A DNA stretch of 64,000 nt, taken from positions 1 to 64,000 of the forward strand of contig BRXU01000054.1 of the NCBI GenBank assembly GCA_030267565.1. The letters run 5' to 3'. The translations under genes were made by a program, and so were the position numbers. Source of the stretch: Pleodorina starrii (lineage: Eukaryota; Chlorophyta; Chlorophyceae; Chlamydomonadales; Volvocaceae). A model generated the notes under the pieces. That model was not told where the DNA came from, searched no databases, and saw only the letters and a program-made list of their open reading frames with translations. Positions 27,983-58,823 of the stretch are shown piece by piece (positions within the stretch are counted from its first letter, which is position 1; each line of letters opens with the position of its first letter).

Positions 27983-29844
27983 GGAGGAGTGCGGGCCGGG
28001 GGAGCAGCAGGAGAAGGAGACGAGGAGGAGGAGGAGGAGGAGGCGCAAGTGAGGAGAGGAGCAGCAGGTGGAGGCACACGCAATTACTGTCTGGAGTTAC
28101 TTAACATGCGCAAGTAGGCGTGGGGCGGCCCTCTGCGGCGTTGGATGGCGGTGTGGTGTCGTGTGGTGGGGTGGTGAGTGGGAGGGAGCCGATAATGGGA
28201 GGTGGAGGGCCAGGTGGGTGGCCCCCGCATGCACTGCGCCGCTCCAGCTGGCTGGCGGACTGACAGACGGGCGGGCTGGATGGCGGACTGACGGGCTGGC
28301 TGGCTGGATGGCCGGCTGGATTGTTGCGCTCTGCGCATCCATGCCGGTGGAGCCTCCATGGGCGTGTTTGTTGATGTACAGGAGCGGGAGAACAGGCGCC
28401 TCGGCGGAGCAGTGGTGGCGCGACGGCTGCTCGTCCGTCAGTCGGTCGTGAGGGAAGCCGGAACGGCGCGGAAGGAGGCGCGTGGTGCGCTGCGGCGCAG
28501 CCGCGCTGCGCAGCCTCTTTGAGGGGCTTTCTTTCATTGGGCTGCTCCGAAACTTTGCTGGGACGACCGAAGTGGACCGTAAATGGAAACTGGGAAAAGC
28601 CTGTTGTGTGTGCATGTCTGTGTGTGTGTGTGTGTGTTGAGCAAAGGGTGCATATTATTGACGACCGCGGCGGTGGCGGTGGCTCTTCAGACCTACCGTA
28701 CTTTGCTGTGTTTGTCACATACTCACTTCACATCCAACTTTCTTATTGAGTATTTCTGCCGCCACATGGTTCCTGTTGCCGTCGCTTCTCTTGGTTCGGG
28801 CTCCCGAAGCCGAAGCTTGTCAAGGGCTTGTCCGGCTCGCATGCGCACGGGGCCTCCTATTATTAGCAACGCCAAACGGTGATCCCAAACGGTGGTCGCC
28901 CGCCGCGACCTGCTAGCAGCATGAGGGAGTGCGAAGAGCGGACATCCATCCATCCATCCGCCCTGTGGCTGCGCTCTTTTCCACTGGCCTTCTTTTGCTT
29001 TTGTCGGTTGGTTGGTTCAGGTTGGTTGGTTGGTTGGTTGATCTCCTCGTGGCGGTTTCGTTGCTTTCCCTGGCGGTTGCTTTCCCAGCCGGTTTCGTTG
29101 CTGATCGGTTGACTCTTGACGGTCAAGAGTTGAGTCGTGTGTCCGAGCGCCGGCTCTCCATTGTGATGCACATGTAATGTAATGTAATGCATGCCGGGAG
29201 CTTCGGGCCCGTAGCTCGGGGTCCTGTTGGGGAGAACCGCAGCGCACCCACCACCCATGGGAGAGTTCAAACGATAGGTCGCACGCGTGCGCCCGATGAG
29301 AGCTGAGAGGCCCGGCGCTGCTTCATCACGCATTGACGCTCCCGAGTCCCAGACCGGATTGCACAGCGCCTCTTTCACCTCTTCATCCTGAGGGGGGAAC
29401 GGGCGCCGAGGGGCCATCCCTCTTCCCCCAGGCGTCCTGGGGCGAACGAAAGGGGGGCAGGTGACAGCCGGGGCTTGGGTGCCTTCTCCTTTCTTTCCTG
29501 AGGGTTCGGCCTTCGGCGACACGTCCCGCCTCCCGCGACCTCCGCTCCCGTCACCCTGGTCCCCTCCCCTCCCCTCGGATGTGTTGAACAACTCTCCCCC
29601 ACAACCCTCAACAGCCCGCCAGATCGTCCATCCCCCATCTCGCGCCAGAGAGGTCAGCGGACCTGGACCCGTGACCGCCAGATGTCCACAAAGCCACAAG
29701 CCAGCCAGCCTCCCTGTCTGTCTGTCTGTCTGCCGCCCGGCGTGTCCTACAAAACTTTCAGGGCGCCCTCAGTGCCTGCGGCTAGAGTTGGTTCCTGCGG
29801 CGCCGTCATAGGAGCATGCTGCCGCCTTACTACAACTACTGCTG
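27983..29844. other. Convergent intergenic region, P450 and DPH5
   Basis: This stretch holds the 3' UTRs of two convergent genes. It contains a GGCT/GGAT-rich tandem patch near 28240-28325, a GT run near 28613-28640, and three overlapping TGTAA words at about 29172-29187 that could end P450 transcripts. I see no supported coding exon. Confidence 0.5.
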
Positions 29845-32800
29845 CTAGTGGTCCGCCGCCGCAGCGCTGGCCGCATGGCCGTTGCCGTTGCAATTGCCGC
29901 CGCCACCACCGCCGCCCTCAATCATGTAGAACTGGATCATCTCCTGCTCCGTCACGTGGAGATCCCCCGCCAGCACCAGGCAGTGCAGCGGCGCGCCAAA
30001 GTCCACCTGCGTGCGACCGACCCGTGGGTCAGTCCGGTCATGAAGATTCGCAGCATCGCAGGTCGGGTCGGTCAAACGGACCCAGAAGAGAGTGACGAAA
30101 CCCTAAAACAACCCTAAAAACCCTAAAACCCTTGTGCTGCCCACCCTTCAAATCTCTCTCTTCCTCCCTCCCTCCCTTTCCGCTACCTTCATGGAAGGGA
30201 CGACCTCCCTCCATTCCAGATTCCACCTGCCCCTCCTCCGGAAGCCGGATGGGGATTTTGCAGCCCCACCCACCCCCAGTTCCCCACAAACCCACACCCC
30301 CACCTCCAACAACTGCTCCAGCGTCCCGGCAACGATTTGCTGGTCGTCCGCCTGTGTACGGCACCCAGGTACGGCGACAGAAAGGTACGGCAGCAATGCC
30401 CTCATTCCGGAGCGATGGCGCCGCCATCCGCCATGTGTCGAAAAGACACCGGCTTACCCTCGCATATGCGTTGTTGGTTTTAAATAGTTTTGGCTTTCTG
30501 AATGTGTTTTTTTGGAAAGGGTGTTTGGAGGCGACCACGCCGTTCCTTCCCGCGCTCGCTCGCATCCACATCCCACATCCCACTGCCCCCCACACCGCAG
30601 ACCGCACGACCGCATCCGGCGGAAACTTTTCGGCTCTGGCTGCTCCTGCGGCTTGCTGCGCAAAGCCGGACCGACCGAGTGATTCGGGATGGATAATTGA
30701 TGAGTAATGCGGGCGGCCTTGGTGCCTGCCGTACCCGTAACCGTACCCGTACCCGTACACATACGCACACACACCTGCAGGCGGGCTATCCCCACGCCCA
30801 GCGTCGAGCCGCTGAACGCGCCCTCCAGCCTCCGCTCCTCCACCTCCAACAACTGCTGGATGGCCTGCGGGGACACACGCACACACACACACACACATAC
30901 ACACACATACACACACACGGGTTGCAGCGTCAAGAAAACGATGAAAACGACGTTGCTGGTTCTGAACGAACCCAAAACCATGTGGATGGAAGAAACGGGC
31001 GGCGATGATTCGTTCAGCAAAGCAAGCAAGTGGCAAAAGTGCACTGTGCCCCAGCGCTACTGGCAGGGAGGCGGCCGTGACGCCGCACCGATACATGGTC
31101 GCACGCACGTGGGTTTCGATATGGGTTTTAGGGTTTTAGGTTTTAGGGTTTTAGGAGGCTCCAGGTGCACATGGTCCAGTTGGTTGATCAGTTGATCGGC
31201 ATATTGTGTTTGGTTCGGATGCGATTGAGCGCATTCACATCCACACACAGGAAGGAGTGTTCGGCCGCCTCTCTGGTGTACAGCGCCCAAGGTTTTCAAA
31301 TTCCAGGCGGGGTTTTATTTCGGGCTTGGAATTAAAACATCCCCCAACACCTATCCGCACAGCATGAGTAAGACAGTGAGGCTGCTCGCTCGGCCGGCTC
31401 GCTCGCTCGACGGGGCAGGTCCGGCTCAGGACCCCGGAGACGGACGGCATTACACACCGAGTTCCCGACCCACGGGTCACAGCTACCCCCCCGCTCGCCA
31501 ACGTCACCTCGGTTCCCTCGCAGCGTTCCGCTTTGTCTTCGTCCCTTCCCGTCCCTCCCGGCCCCCCCCCAAAGGCGCGCTCCTTGTTAACAGGTCATAC
31601 TCCGACCCACGGGTCACGCTCCGACCCACGGGTCACACACTGACCCACGGGTCACACACCGACCCACGGGTCACAGCTCCCCCGTCCCTTCCCCCATCGT
31701 CATGCTCACCGTGTTGACGGTCATGTACCGCGGCGGCTCGTACACCGTACGACCCCGAGCCAGCGCCGCCAGATTGGGCTCCTTGACCTGGAGCACGGCG
31801 TAATTACACGGTATTATGACCGAACACGTCAGCTGACCTTGATGTTATCGCAAACACCGTATCTCCGAAACCAGGGACAGGGACATCCCGGACATGACTG
31901 CCACCGCCACCGTCGCAGTCGCCGCCACCCGCAGGCACCCTCAGGCACGTCGGGCAGGGTGGTGGTGGTGTAAGCCACAGCCGCAGGCGGAGCGCCGCTC
32001 CCAAACCCACCCACCCACCCACCCACGCACGCACCCACCCACCCACCCACCCACCCTGACACCCAGCAGCCAGCCACCCAAACCCGCACGTCCCTCATGT
32101 CGCCACTATGCGCCTCCACAGCCCTCCACAGCCCTCCACAGCCCTCCACAGCACCTTAATATCTAGGAGGCAGAGCGTGTGCAGGCCCAGCCTGCGGGGG
32201 AAGAGGTCAGAGAGAGCCCTTGTGAGATAGGGGTGGATGGGGTGTGTCTGGTGGGTGTCAAAGGGACCACCCAGGTCGTTTAAAAGTCACTGCAGAAGAG
32301 GTGGAGAGGCAGGGGGCAGTTTATCCGCGTATAGGCCGGAGAGGGGCGGGGTTATCCACGTATGGGCCTGAGGGGGTAGATGTGCCTCAGGCCGCACGCA
32401 GCTTCTCAAGTACCTATGGGGGTGGACACGTGGAGAACTCCCCCCCCCCGGGGGGAGTTTAACCCGGGGAGGCACCCGGGGGGATGGGCCCTGCGAGCCT
32501 CCCCCGATCCTCCCAGCCGCTCCACCCAGCCTTTGGCTGAAACGTCCTAAGGCGGCTAGCGGCAACAGGAAGGACCCCCCGTCCCCGTCGCTAACGCCGC
32601 CTCCGTCTCCGCTGCGGTATTTCTTTTTACCCCCCAGACGAATCGAGACCCGCGGGCTGCGGCGTGTCCCCTTCCGGTCCCCATCGCCAGCCAACCAACT
32701 CTAACTGCCAACTGTCAGCGGTTGGCAGCCCGCCGTACTTTCGGTTGGCGACGATCTTGTCGTAGAACGAGTCGGGCCGCCATGTTTCGGTGAAGAAGAC

Positions 32801-35511
32801 GATTGAAACGGCCTGCGGGTCGTGGATACGGAGGAGGGTCGAACGCGGGCAATTGGCCAAAGGGGGGAAAGGGGGGGAGGGGCACATACACCGGTACCGT
32901 CCAAGTAACGAGGACCATGCAGCACCTCCGCACCCCATCTGCGTAGCCCCCTGCCGCACACTGCTTTACACCGCACCCGCCGCCCCCCGCAGTCTCCCCC
33001 CCCTCCAGCCCCGAATCCCACCCATCCCTCTCCAAATCCCACCCACCTCTCCGAACCTGTACAGCGACAGGCCGCACGCCCCCACTGCGTTCATGACTGA
33101 GGCGTTGTGCACCACCCGCACCGGGATGCCCCGCTCCCGAGCCCGGAGCTGCAGGTCGGTGTGGGTGGTGGCGCTGCACCGTCACGGGGGCCGGGGTCGG
33201 GGTCGGGATCGGGCGCGCGGATGAAGCGAAGAGAGGGAGGGAGGGAGGGAGGGAGGTGAGGAGAGAGGGAGGGAGGGAGGGAAAGAGGTGAGGAGGGAGG
33301 GAGGGTGGGAGGAAAGGAGGTACAGAGGCAAGGAGGGGAAGCAGGAGGGAAAGAGAATCAGAATTATTGGAGGGAAAGCGGGAAGGAAAGCGGGAGGGAA
33401 GGAAAGAGGGAGGGAAGAAAAAGAGGGAGGAACAAACGGGAGGGAGGGAGGGGACGAGGACGTTGGGAGCGCAGGGGGGTTGCTGCGAGTTGGCCGTTGC
33501 TGGCAGTTGGACGAGACAGCACGTGGGGGGAGGTGGGTAACCAACGGGTGTCCGTCCGCACCCACCCACCCCCGCACTCAGCCCCCCCCCCCCGCACCTC
33601 CGCACCCACCCAGCCACCCACCCACCTTGGTATCAACTTGGAGAGCCCTGAAGTTAATACCGATTGGGAGGGTCATGAATCATGAATCCCCCACGCCCCA
33701 CCCGCCCACCCCTACCCGCCCACACTCGCCCCCCCCGCACCCACCCACCCGAACGGGTCGCCCACCACACAAAAGGCCACATCCTGACTGTCCGAGCCCT
33801 CCAGGATCTCCTCAGCTCTCTGAGGGCAAGAGCAAGGGGCAAGGGCAAGGGCAATGGGGGAAAAGAAAAAAGGGCAAGGGGGGTAACAACCAAGATACCG
33901 CAGGGCAAGGGGGGGAAGGTTCTTCTGTGGCTGAAATGCACCATCACCATCCTCATCCCCATCATCCTCCTCATCCTCTTCCTCATCCAACTCATGGCCA
34001 CTGCGTCATTTGCGCACCACCACACACCCCTCCGAGAGGCGAGAGCCCTCTGGCCCCTCGCCTCCCCCTTTCTGGGACTCGTTCGTCTGGGTCGGTCTGG
34101 CGGCGACGCGGTAATGTGCTGCGTCTCTCGTCCTGGTAAGGTGCGTATCGGTATGTGTCGGGTAAGTACTGGCCCCAGGCCCTCAGGGTCCGCTCGCTAA
34201 CGCCGTCTCCGTTCCTTGGCTGCGGTATGTACCTTCCCTGTTTCCGTACTCCCCCTTTCGTACTCCCCCTTCTCTCCCCCCCTTCTCTGCCCCTTTCTCT
34301 CCCCTTTCTCCCTTCTCTCCCCCTCCCAATCTTTCCCTCTCCCCCCCCGCCCCTCGCGAGCGAGGGAGGGGTGCTGCTCACCGACTCCACCATCTCCCGG
34401 TCCGCTACGATGACCTCCTTGCCGTACAACGCCTCCTGTCCGGCAGTACATGTACGACAACAGGGCATGGGGTAGTCGAGAGGGGCCTCATCCATGCAGG
34501 TTGCCCGGAGGGTTCGCGGTTGGTCGGTCGGTTCGCTTTGTTTGACACCCTCCACTCCGACCGCGGGGTGACGAGGCCGAGGCCGCGGACGTGGATTCGG
34601 ACTCTTGACTCACACTTCATATTTCATAGGCTCCAGGGCCTCAGCACGGGGGGCCAGCACCGGGGGGTGTCGGGTGTCGCAGTTTGAGCAGCTAAAGGCC
34701 ACTGGAGTTGTTTGTGCAGGTGTAACTTAGGCCCTTATAGCCTAGCGCCGCACTGTCGTACTGTCGTACGGCTGCTACAGTGTGTGCGTGTGCCCTCCCC
34801 GTGGGCAGGAAGTGAATGACACCGCATGGTGTGGGCGTTTCGTTCCCTCCGAGGTCAGGTCAGGTCGGGACGGGAGACTCTCCAGGGAAGCTCCCTATGA
34901 AGGGTTAGGGTCATGACCCCCTCAGATAGACGCCCCGAGGAAGGGAGGGCAGGCAAAGAAGATCCGGAGGGGGGATGGGTGGTGCGGGGGCTGGCACCGG
35001 TCCCCGACCCATCAGAACAAATTCGTCGGGAAGGGAAAGGGATGAGAGCGCTGCGCGTCCGCGTCTGCTTGGCGGGCAGTAGCGCGGCGCATGCAAGGCT
35101 GGCGCCGGTGGGATGCCGCCGTGGGCGCCCGAGGGGCAGCTCGGGGCGTGTGAAGGTGGGGCCTTACCAGCTTTTCTTTGCCGCAAAGGAGAATCGAGGT
35201 GTACGCCTCAAGGTAGACCCTGGAGCAACGGCGAATAGCCTCCAGGCCCCTGGTGCAGTCGGGGGTTTGGGGGAGGGTGTTGCAAAGAGAAAGCAGCGGC
35301 AGACAGAAAATGCGGTATCTGTCCTGACGAGAGTTCAAACCGCTCCCACGGGATCGTGCAGCTCGTCACCTCTTGTCCAAAGTTTTTGGCATAAAATTTC
35401 TGTGTCGTTCATACAAGGGTATCCCATGGGCTTGCCAAGCATTTGCAAGTCTCACCTCAGCGTGATGTCCTGCTCGTTGAACAGGCCGAGCCCAACCAGA
35501 TATAACACCAT
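29845..35511 (-). CDS. DPH5: Diphthine methyl ester synthase (Dph5)
   Basis: Dph5 is the SAM-dependent methyltransferase of diphthamide synthesis; it methylates the modified histidine of elongation factor 2 in the cytosol. Eleven exons (35456-35511, 35168-35249, 34382-34435, 33749-33819, 33047-33173, 32739-32812, 32155-32191, 31710-31787, 30775-30864, 30304-30351, 29845-30006) sum to 879 bases with consistent phases, giving 292 residues; the human protein has 285. Family motifs in order: [141 protein letters not shown]. Only the C-terminus differs, ending in poly-Gly followed by an Asn/Ala-rich tail. All SAM-site blocks are intact, so it should be functional. Confidence 0.96.
30100..30133 (-). 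repeat. Interstitial CCCTAAAA telomere-like units
   Basis: Three to four degenerate CCCTAAA(A) units lie in a DPH5 intron. They match the TTTTAGGG telomere unit of Chlamydomonas read on the opposite strand. Confidence 0.7.
31122..31156 (+). repeat. Interstitial TTTTAGGG telomere-like units
   Basis: Four consecutive TTTTAGG(G) units lie in a DPH5 intron. Similar short runs occur near 18608-18630 and 46703-46753. Confidence 0.8.
31600..31676. repeat. Tandem GACCCACGGGTCAC array
   Basis: Four copies of the palindrome GACCCACGGGTC are spaced 15-17 bases apart in a DPH5 intron. Single copies of GACCC(A/G)(C/T)GGGTC occur widely in the window. Confidence 0.9.
32319..32372 (+). repeat. Two adjacent copies of the CGTATAGGCCGGAG motif
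   Basis: TTATCCGCGTATAGGCCGGAG is followed after a short G-rich spacer by TTATCCACGTATGGGCCTGAG. Both belong to the family also found in TL29, P450 and unknown-gene introns. Confidence 0.75.
34085..34230 (+). repeat. Dispersed SINE-like element, copy 2
   Basis: This copy matches 4386-4530 block by block, from GTCTGGGTCGGTCTGGCGG to AACGCCGTCTCC and the GCTGCGGTAT tail. It lies in a DPH5 intron. Confidence 0.6.
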
Positions 35512-37935
35512 TTTTCTGCCTATTGACTATTACCTATGTCAACTTCTCTATGACTCTTTGAAAGCTCTTGGTTCCCGTTCAGACGGCGGAAAGCGGCGGC
35601 GGAGCACCTGTGCGTTCAGACCTAGTCTACTGTTATGTTGCTCAATAAAATAATGCTAAGAAAGAGATTGTGATCAATGGGCAACGACCGAAAACCGACG
35701 GTAGTGACCGATGACTACGCAAGTTCGCTGCAAATCGGGTGTAGCGATCAAGCGAGCAGACGCATGGTATATATCACAAGCAGACTAGCATCTGACGAGA
35801 TGCGGCAAATGCGTTGCCTAAACTTTTTTTCCCGTAGTGGCCGTTTTCGAGCAACCGTCAACGGTTAGAGGCAATTGAGCAATGTTGCAAGACGAGGTAT
35901 CTTGAGAGTATGAATATTCAATTATTACAATGAACTTTATTGATCTCTTTTGCAGAGCAGGACTAGAATTTTTCAGCCCTAACGCATTGCCTATCGCGCG
36001 CCGTCCCATTTTGCGACATGGTCGATCGAAGCGCCCTCATGGTTATGTACGTGCCTGCATGTGTTGTTTTTACAGTCATTCGCTTTCGCGGCACGGCCGG
36101 CTTTGCGCCCCTGCCCAACCATATTCGCTACCCCATCCTTGGGGCCTTATTGTTGCGTACCTATCACCCTAAGACCCTATGCGCGCGCATGGTGAGTACC
36201 TTTGTGAATGAAATTTGGAATTATCTTAAACATTATTCCAAGGGCGTTGAGCGCCCTAATAAATGTAGTAATGATGTGCGCCCTCCTCCTGAGTTTGACG
36301 CCCTGCGGACCAGGCAACTAGCAAATCCTCATCCGTTTTTTTCACTAACAAAAATATTAGAAATGGGTTTTAGCAGCTTGCGCCTGAACACACATGTCTC
36401 CTTACTGTGCATTTTTGTGGTGAGTCCGATGCGCACCGCGTCGCTTTCCTGTTATGGAAATCATGATGATTGCAGCACGATGCTGGCTGGTGTTGTTCTT
36501 TGGCGTTTTCTGCTGGCCTGCCCCGCGAAAGGGGGCCGGCCAGCAAGGAATATGAACTGTTTGCTGCAACCCGATGCAACTTTATACGCTATGTTCCTGC
36601 GTAATTATGTACAGGCATTTTCAATAACGACGAGGGTTGCGGCAGAGCCTTGCACTGCTCATGAGCATTGTTCCTTTGGAAAGTGAGTTCACGGCCTGGG
36701 GCACCCCCGCACGGTGTGCAAACCCTTCTCTGTCGCCCTGCGAGTTGGTTACGGACCCTGCCTGGTAGGCCTGGTCGCATCTACATTATTGCGCCCTGCG
36801 CTTCCTCACGCTAATGAAGAGCGAACCCACACAGAGATCTTACGGCCTTCTTCGCTTGGTTGTCCGTTGCTCCGGAACCCGGGAACTGCTCCGGAACCCG
36901 GACCTACAGACGCTGAGGTCATCGATCCCCACGTCCTCATAGAGCTTCGCGAGCACCAACACACCAACACACAATCTCCTTTATCCCGTCAAACGTAGCA
37001 TCTTGCCTCGAAGTCGTGAAGCCGTTTGGCATAGAACTCTCCCCCGCTCGCACGCACACACGGACGCACACACGCACACACGCAGGGTCTGGAGCCTCCC
37101 CAGTGTAAAAACAACCACAACACGCGCATGCGCGCCCGCTTGGGCTGCGGAATCCTCCATGGGTGGAGAACCGGCAGGCCAATGTCTCACGGGTGACGGC
37201 GTGGCTCTTGTGCGACCTAGTTGCGTGCGCGCAGCCATCGCCGTGACTGACCGGCAACTCCATTCCACAGCAGGATATCGACGCCGTTTCCATACTGCCT
37301 GCCATCCCGCCGCCATTCCTGCCTGCCTGCCTGCCTGTTCCCCTCCCTTTCTCGCTGTCTGTCTGCCTGCCAAAGGTTCTGCGTATCGCTGGCGGCTGCA
37401 CTCGGACGGTCGGGAAAGTGCGAGAGCTGCTGGCAGTGCTGCCTGCTACCCCACGTGTACGGCAAAGCTGTGTGCGGCAGGTACGATAGCCGTGCACGGC
37501 TGTGCGTCAGTTGTCTGCCGTACACACCCAGCGCACACGGTGTACTAACTAGTCCGTGCCTCCGCCCAAAATGCGCTGCACAGTACTGCACAACTTGAGT
37601 CGGGTCACTCCCTCAGCACCCAGCGCCCTTCCCCAACGTAAAGAACATCAAAGTCAACCCGCTCGTACCACTCTATCCATTCTAACCAACTTTTGCATCC
37701 GCTGCATCGCACAGCCAGCCAGCCAGCCAGACAGCCAGGCTGCTGTCTTCACCCTCCGAACAACCCTTCGAAAGTTCTCGAGTCCACTTCGCAACCCTAA
37801 CCACTGACACGACGTGCGCCAAAGGGATGAACGCGCTGCTCTTTCCGCCACTGCCGCGGCCGCCGCCGCGTGCCCCCGGCTGCCTTCCCTCTCCAACCTG
37901 CTCCCAACCCGCCCGCCGCCGCGTGCCCCGTGCAG
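35512..37935. other. Divergent upstream region of DPH5 and the ABCG gene
   Basis: This region is visibly AT-richer than the genes around 35600-36700. It should contain the DPH5 promoter and the unresolved promoter and first exons of the ABCG gene. A 222-codon frame at 36018-36686 shows no domain. An open plus-strand stretch from about 37276 to 37479, between an AG and a GTACGA donor-like site, might be an upstream ABCG exon; that is speculative. Confidence 0.4.
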
Positions 37936-54915
<16,980 letters not shown>

Positions 54916-57900
54916 GACTACCGTACTTGCTTACTTACTGGCGCGCGTATGGGTAGGTAGGTGGGAGGGGCCGCGTGCGTGTCGAGGCAAGCTGTTCGGG
55001 CGTTTCCGTCGGCGGGCCTTACGTAGCTAGCTACCTAGCCAGCCACCAAATAAACAAACAAGCCCCAAACTGCTTTGAACGAAGGACTTTAAAAACCGGG
55101 TTTATTCAGCTAGGTTTATGAGCGAATTTGTTTGTCGGCAGGCAGGGTCGGTGTGTATGGCTTTTGCTCGTCAGACGTACGGATGGATGGACAGCAGCCT
55201 CCAGGGTCAGATAGATGGGAAGCGCGACGGCGGAGCCTGCGGCGCTTGTGCGTGTGTGTGTGTGTATGTGCGTGTGTGTGTCCTTAAGTATTACACACCT
55301 GCTGGGTTTTGGGTTTCGTTCGTGCTGTGTGTGTTTCAGGGCGAAGATCGGGCCCGAGGATTCCCTCCCGAATGAAGAGTACCAATAATGCTGAAGCATA
55401 AAGTCCTTCATGTTGCAACGGATTTGCGTCACAGAAGATATTTATTTGACAGACGTACGCGTACTGAACATTGGAGAAGGCTACTCCGCACGCGGGTTGC
55501 TGTCGCTCTGTGCTGCGTAGTACGTATGTCATCAGGGGCCAGGGATATGAATGGAATGTCGTACTTGCTGTTGGGGTTGTCGGTTGTCGGTTAGTACAGC
55601 GGGTTGGTGGGCTCCAGAGTCCAGACCCACAATAATTGAATGTGTGTCCCATGCCGCCACCAGCTCCCCTGGACGACACGACCGATCGCCGGTCAGTGCT
55701 TCACTCCATTGGCCCGCCGCCTGCCCCGCCGGCGAGCGAGCGAGCGAGACGCCTTGCTCGACGGTGTTGCGTCCCCCCGTTCCAGCGAGCAGCCTTGACA
55801 GCAGATGGTTGCGCTACACCAAACATGGACCTATTCGTATCTGCGGCACATACACGTAACCGTCATCAGACGTGCATGCATCGATGCAAAAAAAGCTATG
55901 GTACGGTTGTACGGAGCCGCGCCGCGCGGAGAATAGAAGGCGGGCGGTCTTCGATAGCACGACTCGGTACCCTACCGGGACTGCTGCGCGCGCTATTTCG
56001 CTGACGGGTGCGTGGGTTTCAGACCTACCTGCCTTGAGTGTTCTGTGTAGAGTGAGTCGCGGTGCGGTGCTTACGTCAGTGTGACAGCGTAGCACGACGG
56101 CGGCCGTGGAACTTTTCGGGTTCTTCATCGATCGATCGAGACGCTCGCTGACCCGTTTGATGTGCACGACGTGCGTGGTGGACGACGACGCTAGAGCGCG
56201 TAAGCACGAGACTCCCCTCGCGGCGGGTGGCGAGCGTGCGTGTTTCCACATTGTTGTACACGGATGACGTGTTCTTAGCTAGGTTGTTCGCTACCTGCCT
56301 CGCTCCCCGGAGCGTATGGCGGGGCTCCTTACCCTTGCTTGTTGATCTGTTCTACGTACGTATCTGTGCAGCTTTTGGTATGCGCCCCAATATTGTCTCA
56401 TGTGTGAGAGGCTCGTTTCTTTATTGCGATGACAACTTAAGGGCGCGCGTTCCCAAATTCGTGCGGGCATGCGGCATGTGGTGACGCGCAGCTGGGGCTA
56501 GAAGGCCAGGCCATCCGGCCGGCCAAGAACACGGTAGCGCGCGGCACCTACATAGGTCTATCTGGTGTACGGACCCCAGCGACGGTCTTGCGCTTGCCGT
56601 CAACTGCTGTAGCAAGGCTCGGACCGCCGACCTGCCTTGCTTTCATTCCTTGCGCGCGTGTGAAGCTTGATAAGCTGAAGTAGTTGTTCGCCGCAGATTT
56701 GCGGATGCGGCCTTTCCGTCACAGCACGAGTACGGCCATTCATTCTGTTGTACGGTTGTCATCAGGCATGGGGTCCTTCGTTTTGCGATAGCAGAGGCGC
56801 TCGAAAGGGCTGCCTCCGGAATCGAAGGCGCCGGGTTCGATGATAACAACCTTGCTGAAGTAAGGCTTGTCGTTTGGGGGGCGATTCATCATTAGTACAG
56901 CTGAAAAATCGCCTGTTGGTTGTTCGCCGAGATGGCGCAGCTTCCATTGCAGTATGTATGGTACGACATGGTCAAGCAGGTCGTTAGTTGTTGGTTTCTG
57001 GGATCGTCTCCGAAAGCGGACTGCTGGGTCCCTCGCTCGCTTTGGGCGGTTTTACGTACTTACTTCAGGAATTGCAAGACGTTCCTTCCAGACCCAGTAG
57101 GGCGGGGTTGGTTGGATGGGGCGCCTAGCTAGGTGTTGCAACTGCCAACTGCCAGCCCTCCGCTTGACATTGATGTTCGGAGTGCGTGGGACGCCGCACG
57201 CATTCAGGACGACGACGTCGCTGGGGTAACCGCCCTTCGGATGGAAAGCATCTATCCCGGAATGGAATCAAAAGGCGATTGAAATACAAATACTGGATGG
57301 GTCTGCCCTATCTTCGCGCGGGGGACGGCATGGCAAGCATGTGTGGCCGCACCGCATGCGTGGAGGCAACATGTTGGCGTTTTCCATTCCGCGCTCGGCC
57401 CAATGCGATCGATCGAGCTTACCGGTATGCGCTTTCGATTGTGCTATTGATGATGTTGGGTGCGCGGTTGCGGCCAATCAACAGGTCGCGCGCGTGTGCG
57501 CGCGCGCGGGCAGAGTACATGTTCGTCCAGCTGAACAGAGATGCCCCTGCTGCAGCTGCTGCTGCTGCGATAGATTCGAACATTCTGATAGAATACGAGA
57601 AGCATGTGTGTGGTTGATGGAGTGCCCTGCTTAAGGATGCGTGCGTGGGACATCCGCGCGGAGGAAGGGTTCACCCCAGGTTGGCGATTTGGATCAGGTA
57701 TGGATGGGAATGAAGAAAAAACGATCGATGAAATGCCAGTGGGCGTCCGTCGTCTAGTCTGCTGGCGCGGTTGCCAGGACGGATGCATTTGCGACCACCG
57801 CAATGCGATTGCCCTGCCTTTTTGCTTCGTTGGGCGCTAGTTTCCTTTTCTCCTGCTGTGCGGGATTATTTGAGTACCGCGTTCGCTTTTCGGCCTAACA

Positions 57901-58823
57901 CGCAGTCCCCTTGTTTTGGGTATAGTTCATCGATGTACGGCGGGGCACGCACCCCCACCCATGTAATAACGAGCACACACATACACATACACATAAAAGT
58001 AAAGCCTCGAACCAACCAACCATGTTAGTTGCTGGGCGCTGGCTTCTAATGACACCATGGCCAAGCAATGGCATATGCGGATAGATGGGACGCATCGCAT
58101 ACGATGCACCTTTTCGTGAGGCCTGCGGTGGATGATGATGTAGGGGCGGGAACGCGGGATGTGTGCACGCAGGCACGCACGTGGTCCTCAGTGCGTGGCC
58201 CTGCTTGCCGCGTCGTCAGGCCATGTACGTTTATTATTCATTTGTGTCATCAGGGAACCGGTGTTCAGACGGGCAGGCCCCATCCGTTGCATGGATGGAC
58301 AGTTGCCTGCAAGCAATGCAACGCAATCATGGCGCCAGGCCGCCAGCAGCGCAGCAGCAGCGAGCGATCGAGTCCTGCCTGGTCGGCATCAGGTAGGTCC
58401 TGCCTGCGGCCCACCACATACAGCGACATGCTACCATACATGATATCTATCGTTAACGTAATTATTGTGCCGATATCTCGCAGCAAGCGAGCGGCTGAAA
58501 CCAACCAATAAGCAACTAACAACAACTCAAAATTGTTCCACAAGCGAGTGATCAACAACTCGCTCAACATTATTTCACAGATGACCAAGATTTTTATTAC
58601 AAAACGAACCGCACCTTGATTGCGGAACGCAGCGCCGTATGCCGGTACGTAGACATCCTATCGTTCGTTCCTTCAGCAGTAGCAGGCGGGGACCAACCCC
58701 TCCCTTGCATGCCTAGCTAGCTTTTCAGGCACGCAGCAACGTCCGTTTTTAGCTGACCGACAAACGCAACGCCATAAAAAATACCTCGTTTGGATTCATT
58801 TCTTCCAGCATTGCATTCCCTAG
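54916..58823. other. Intergenic region without a supported gene
   Basis: This stretch holds the 3' UTRs of the ABCG gene and the CAP gene. AATAAA is at 55049-55054, 134 bases after the ABCG stop, and a GT run is near 55249-55282. I found no exon chain or domain in the short frames on either strand. Confidence 0.5.
58597..58601 (-). terminator. Candidate TGTAA poly(A) signal of the CAP gene
   Basis: TTACA on the plus strand gives TGTAA on the minus strand, 223 bases after the CAP-protein stop codon, a typical distance. Confidence 0.45.

Noticed and set aside
36018..36686. 222-codon plus-strand frame in an AT-richer region
   Set aside because: No recognisable domain, no clear splice partners and no repeated motif; not enough to call a gene.
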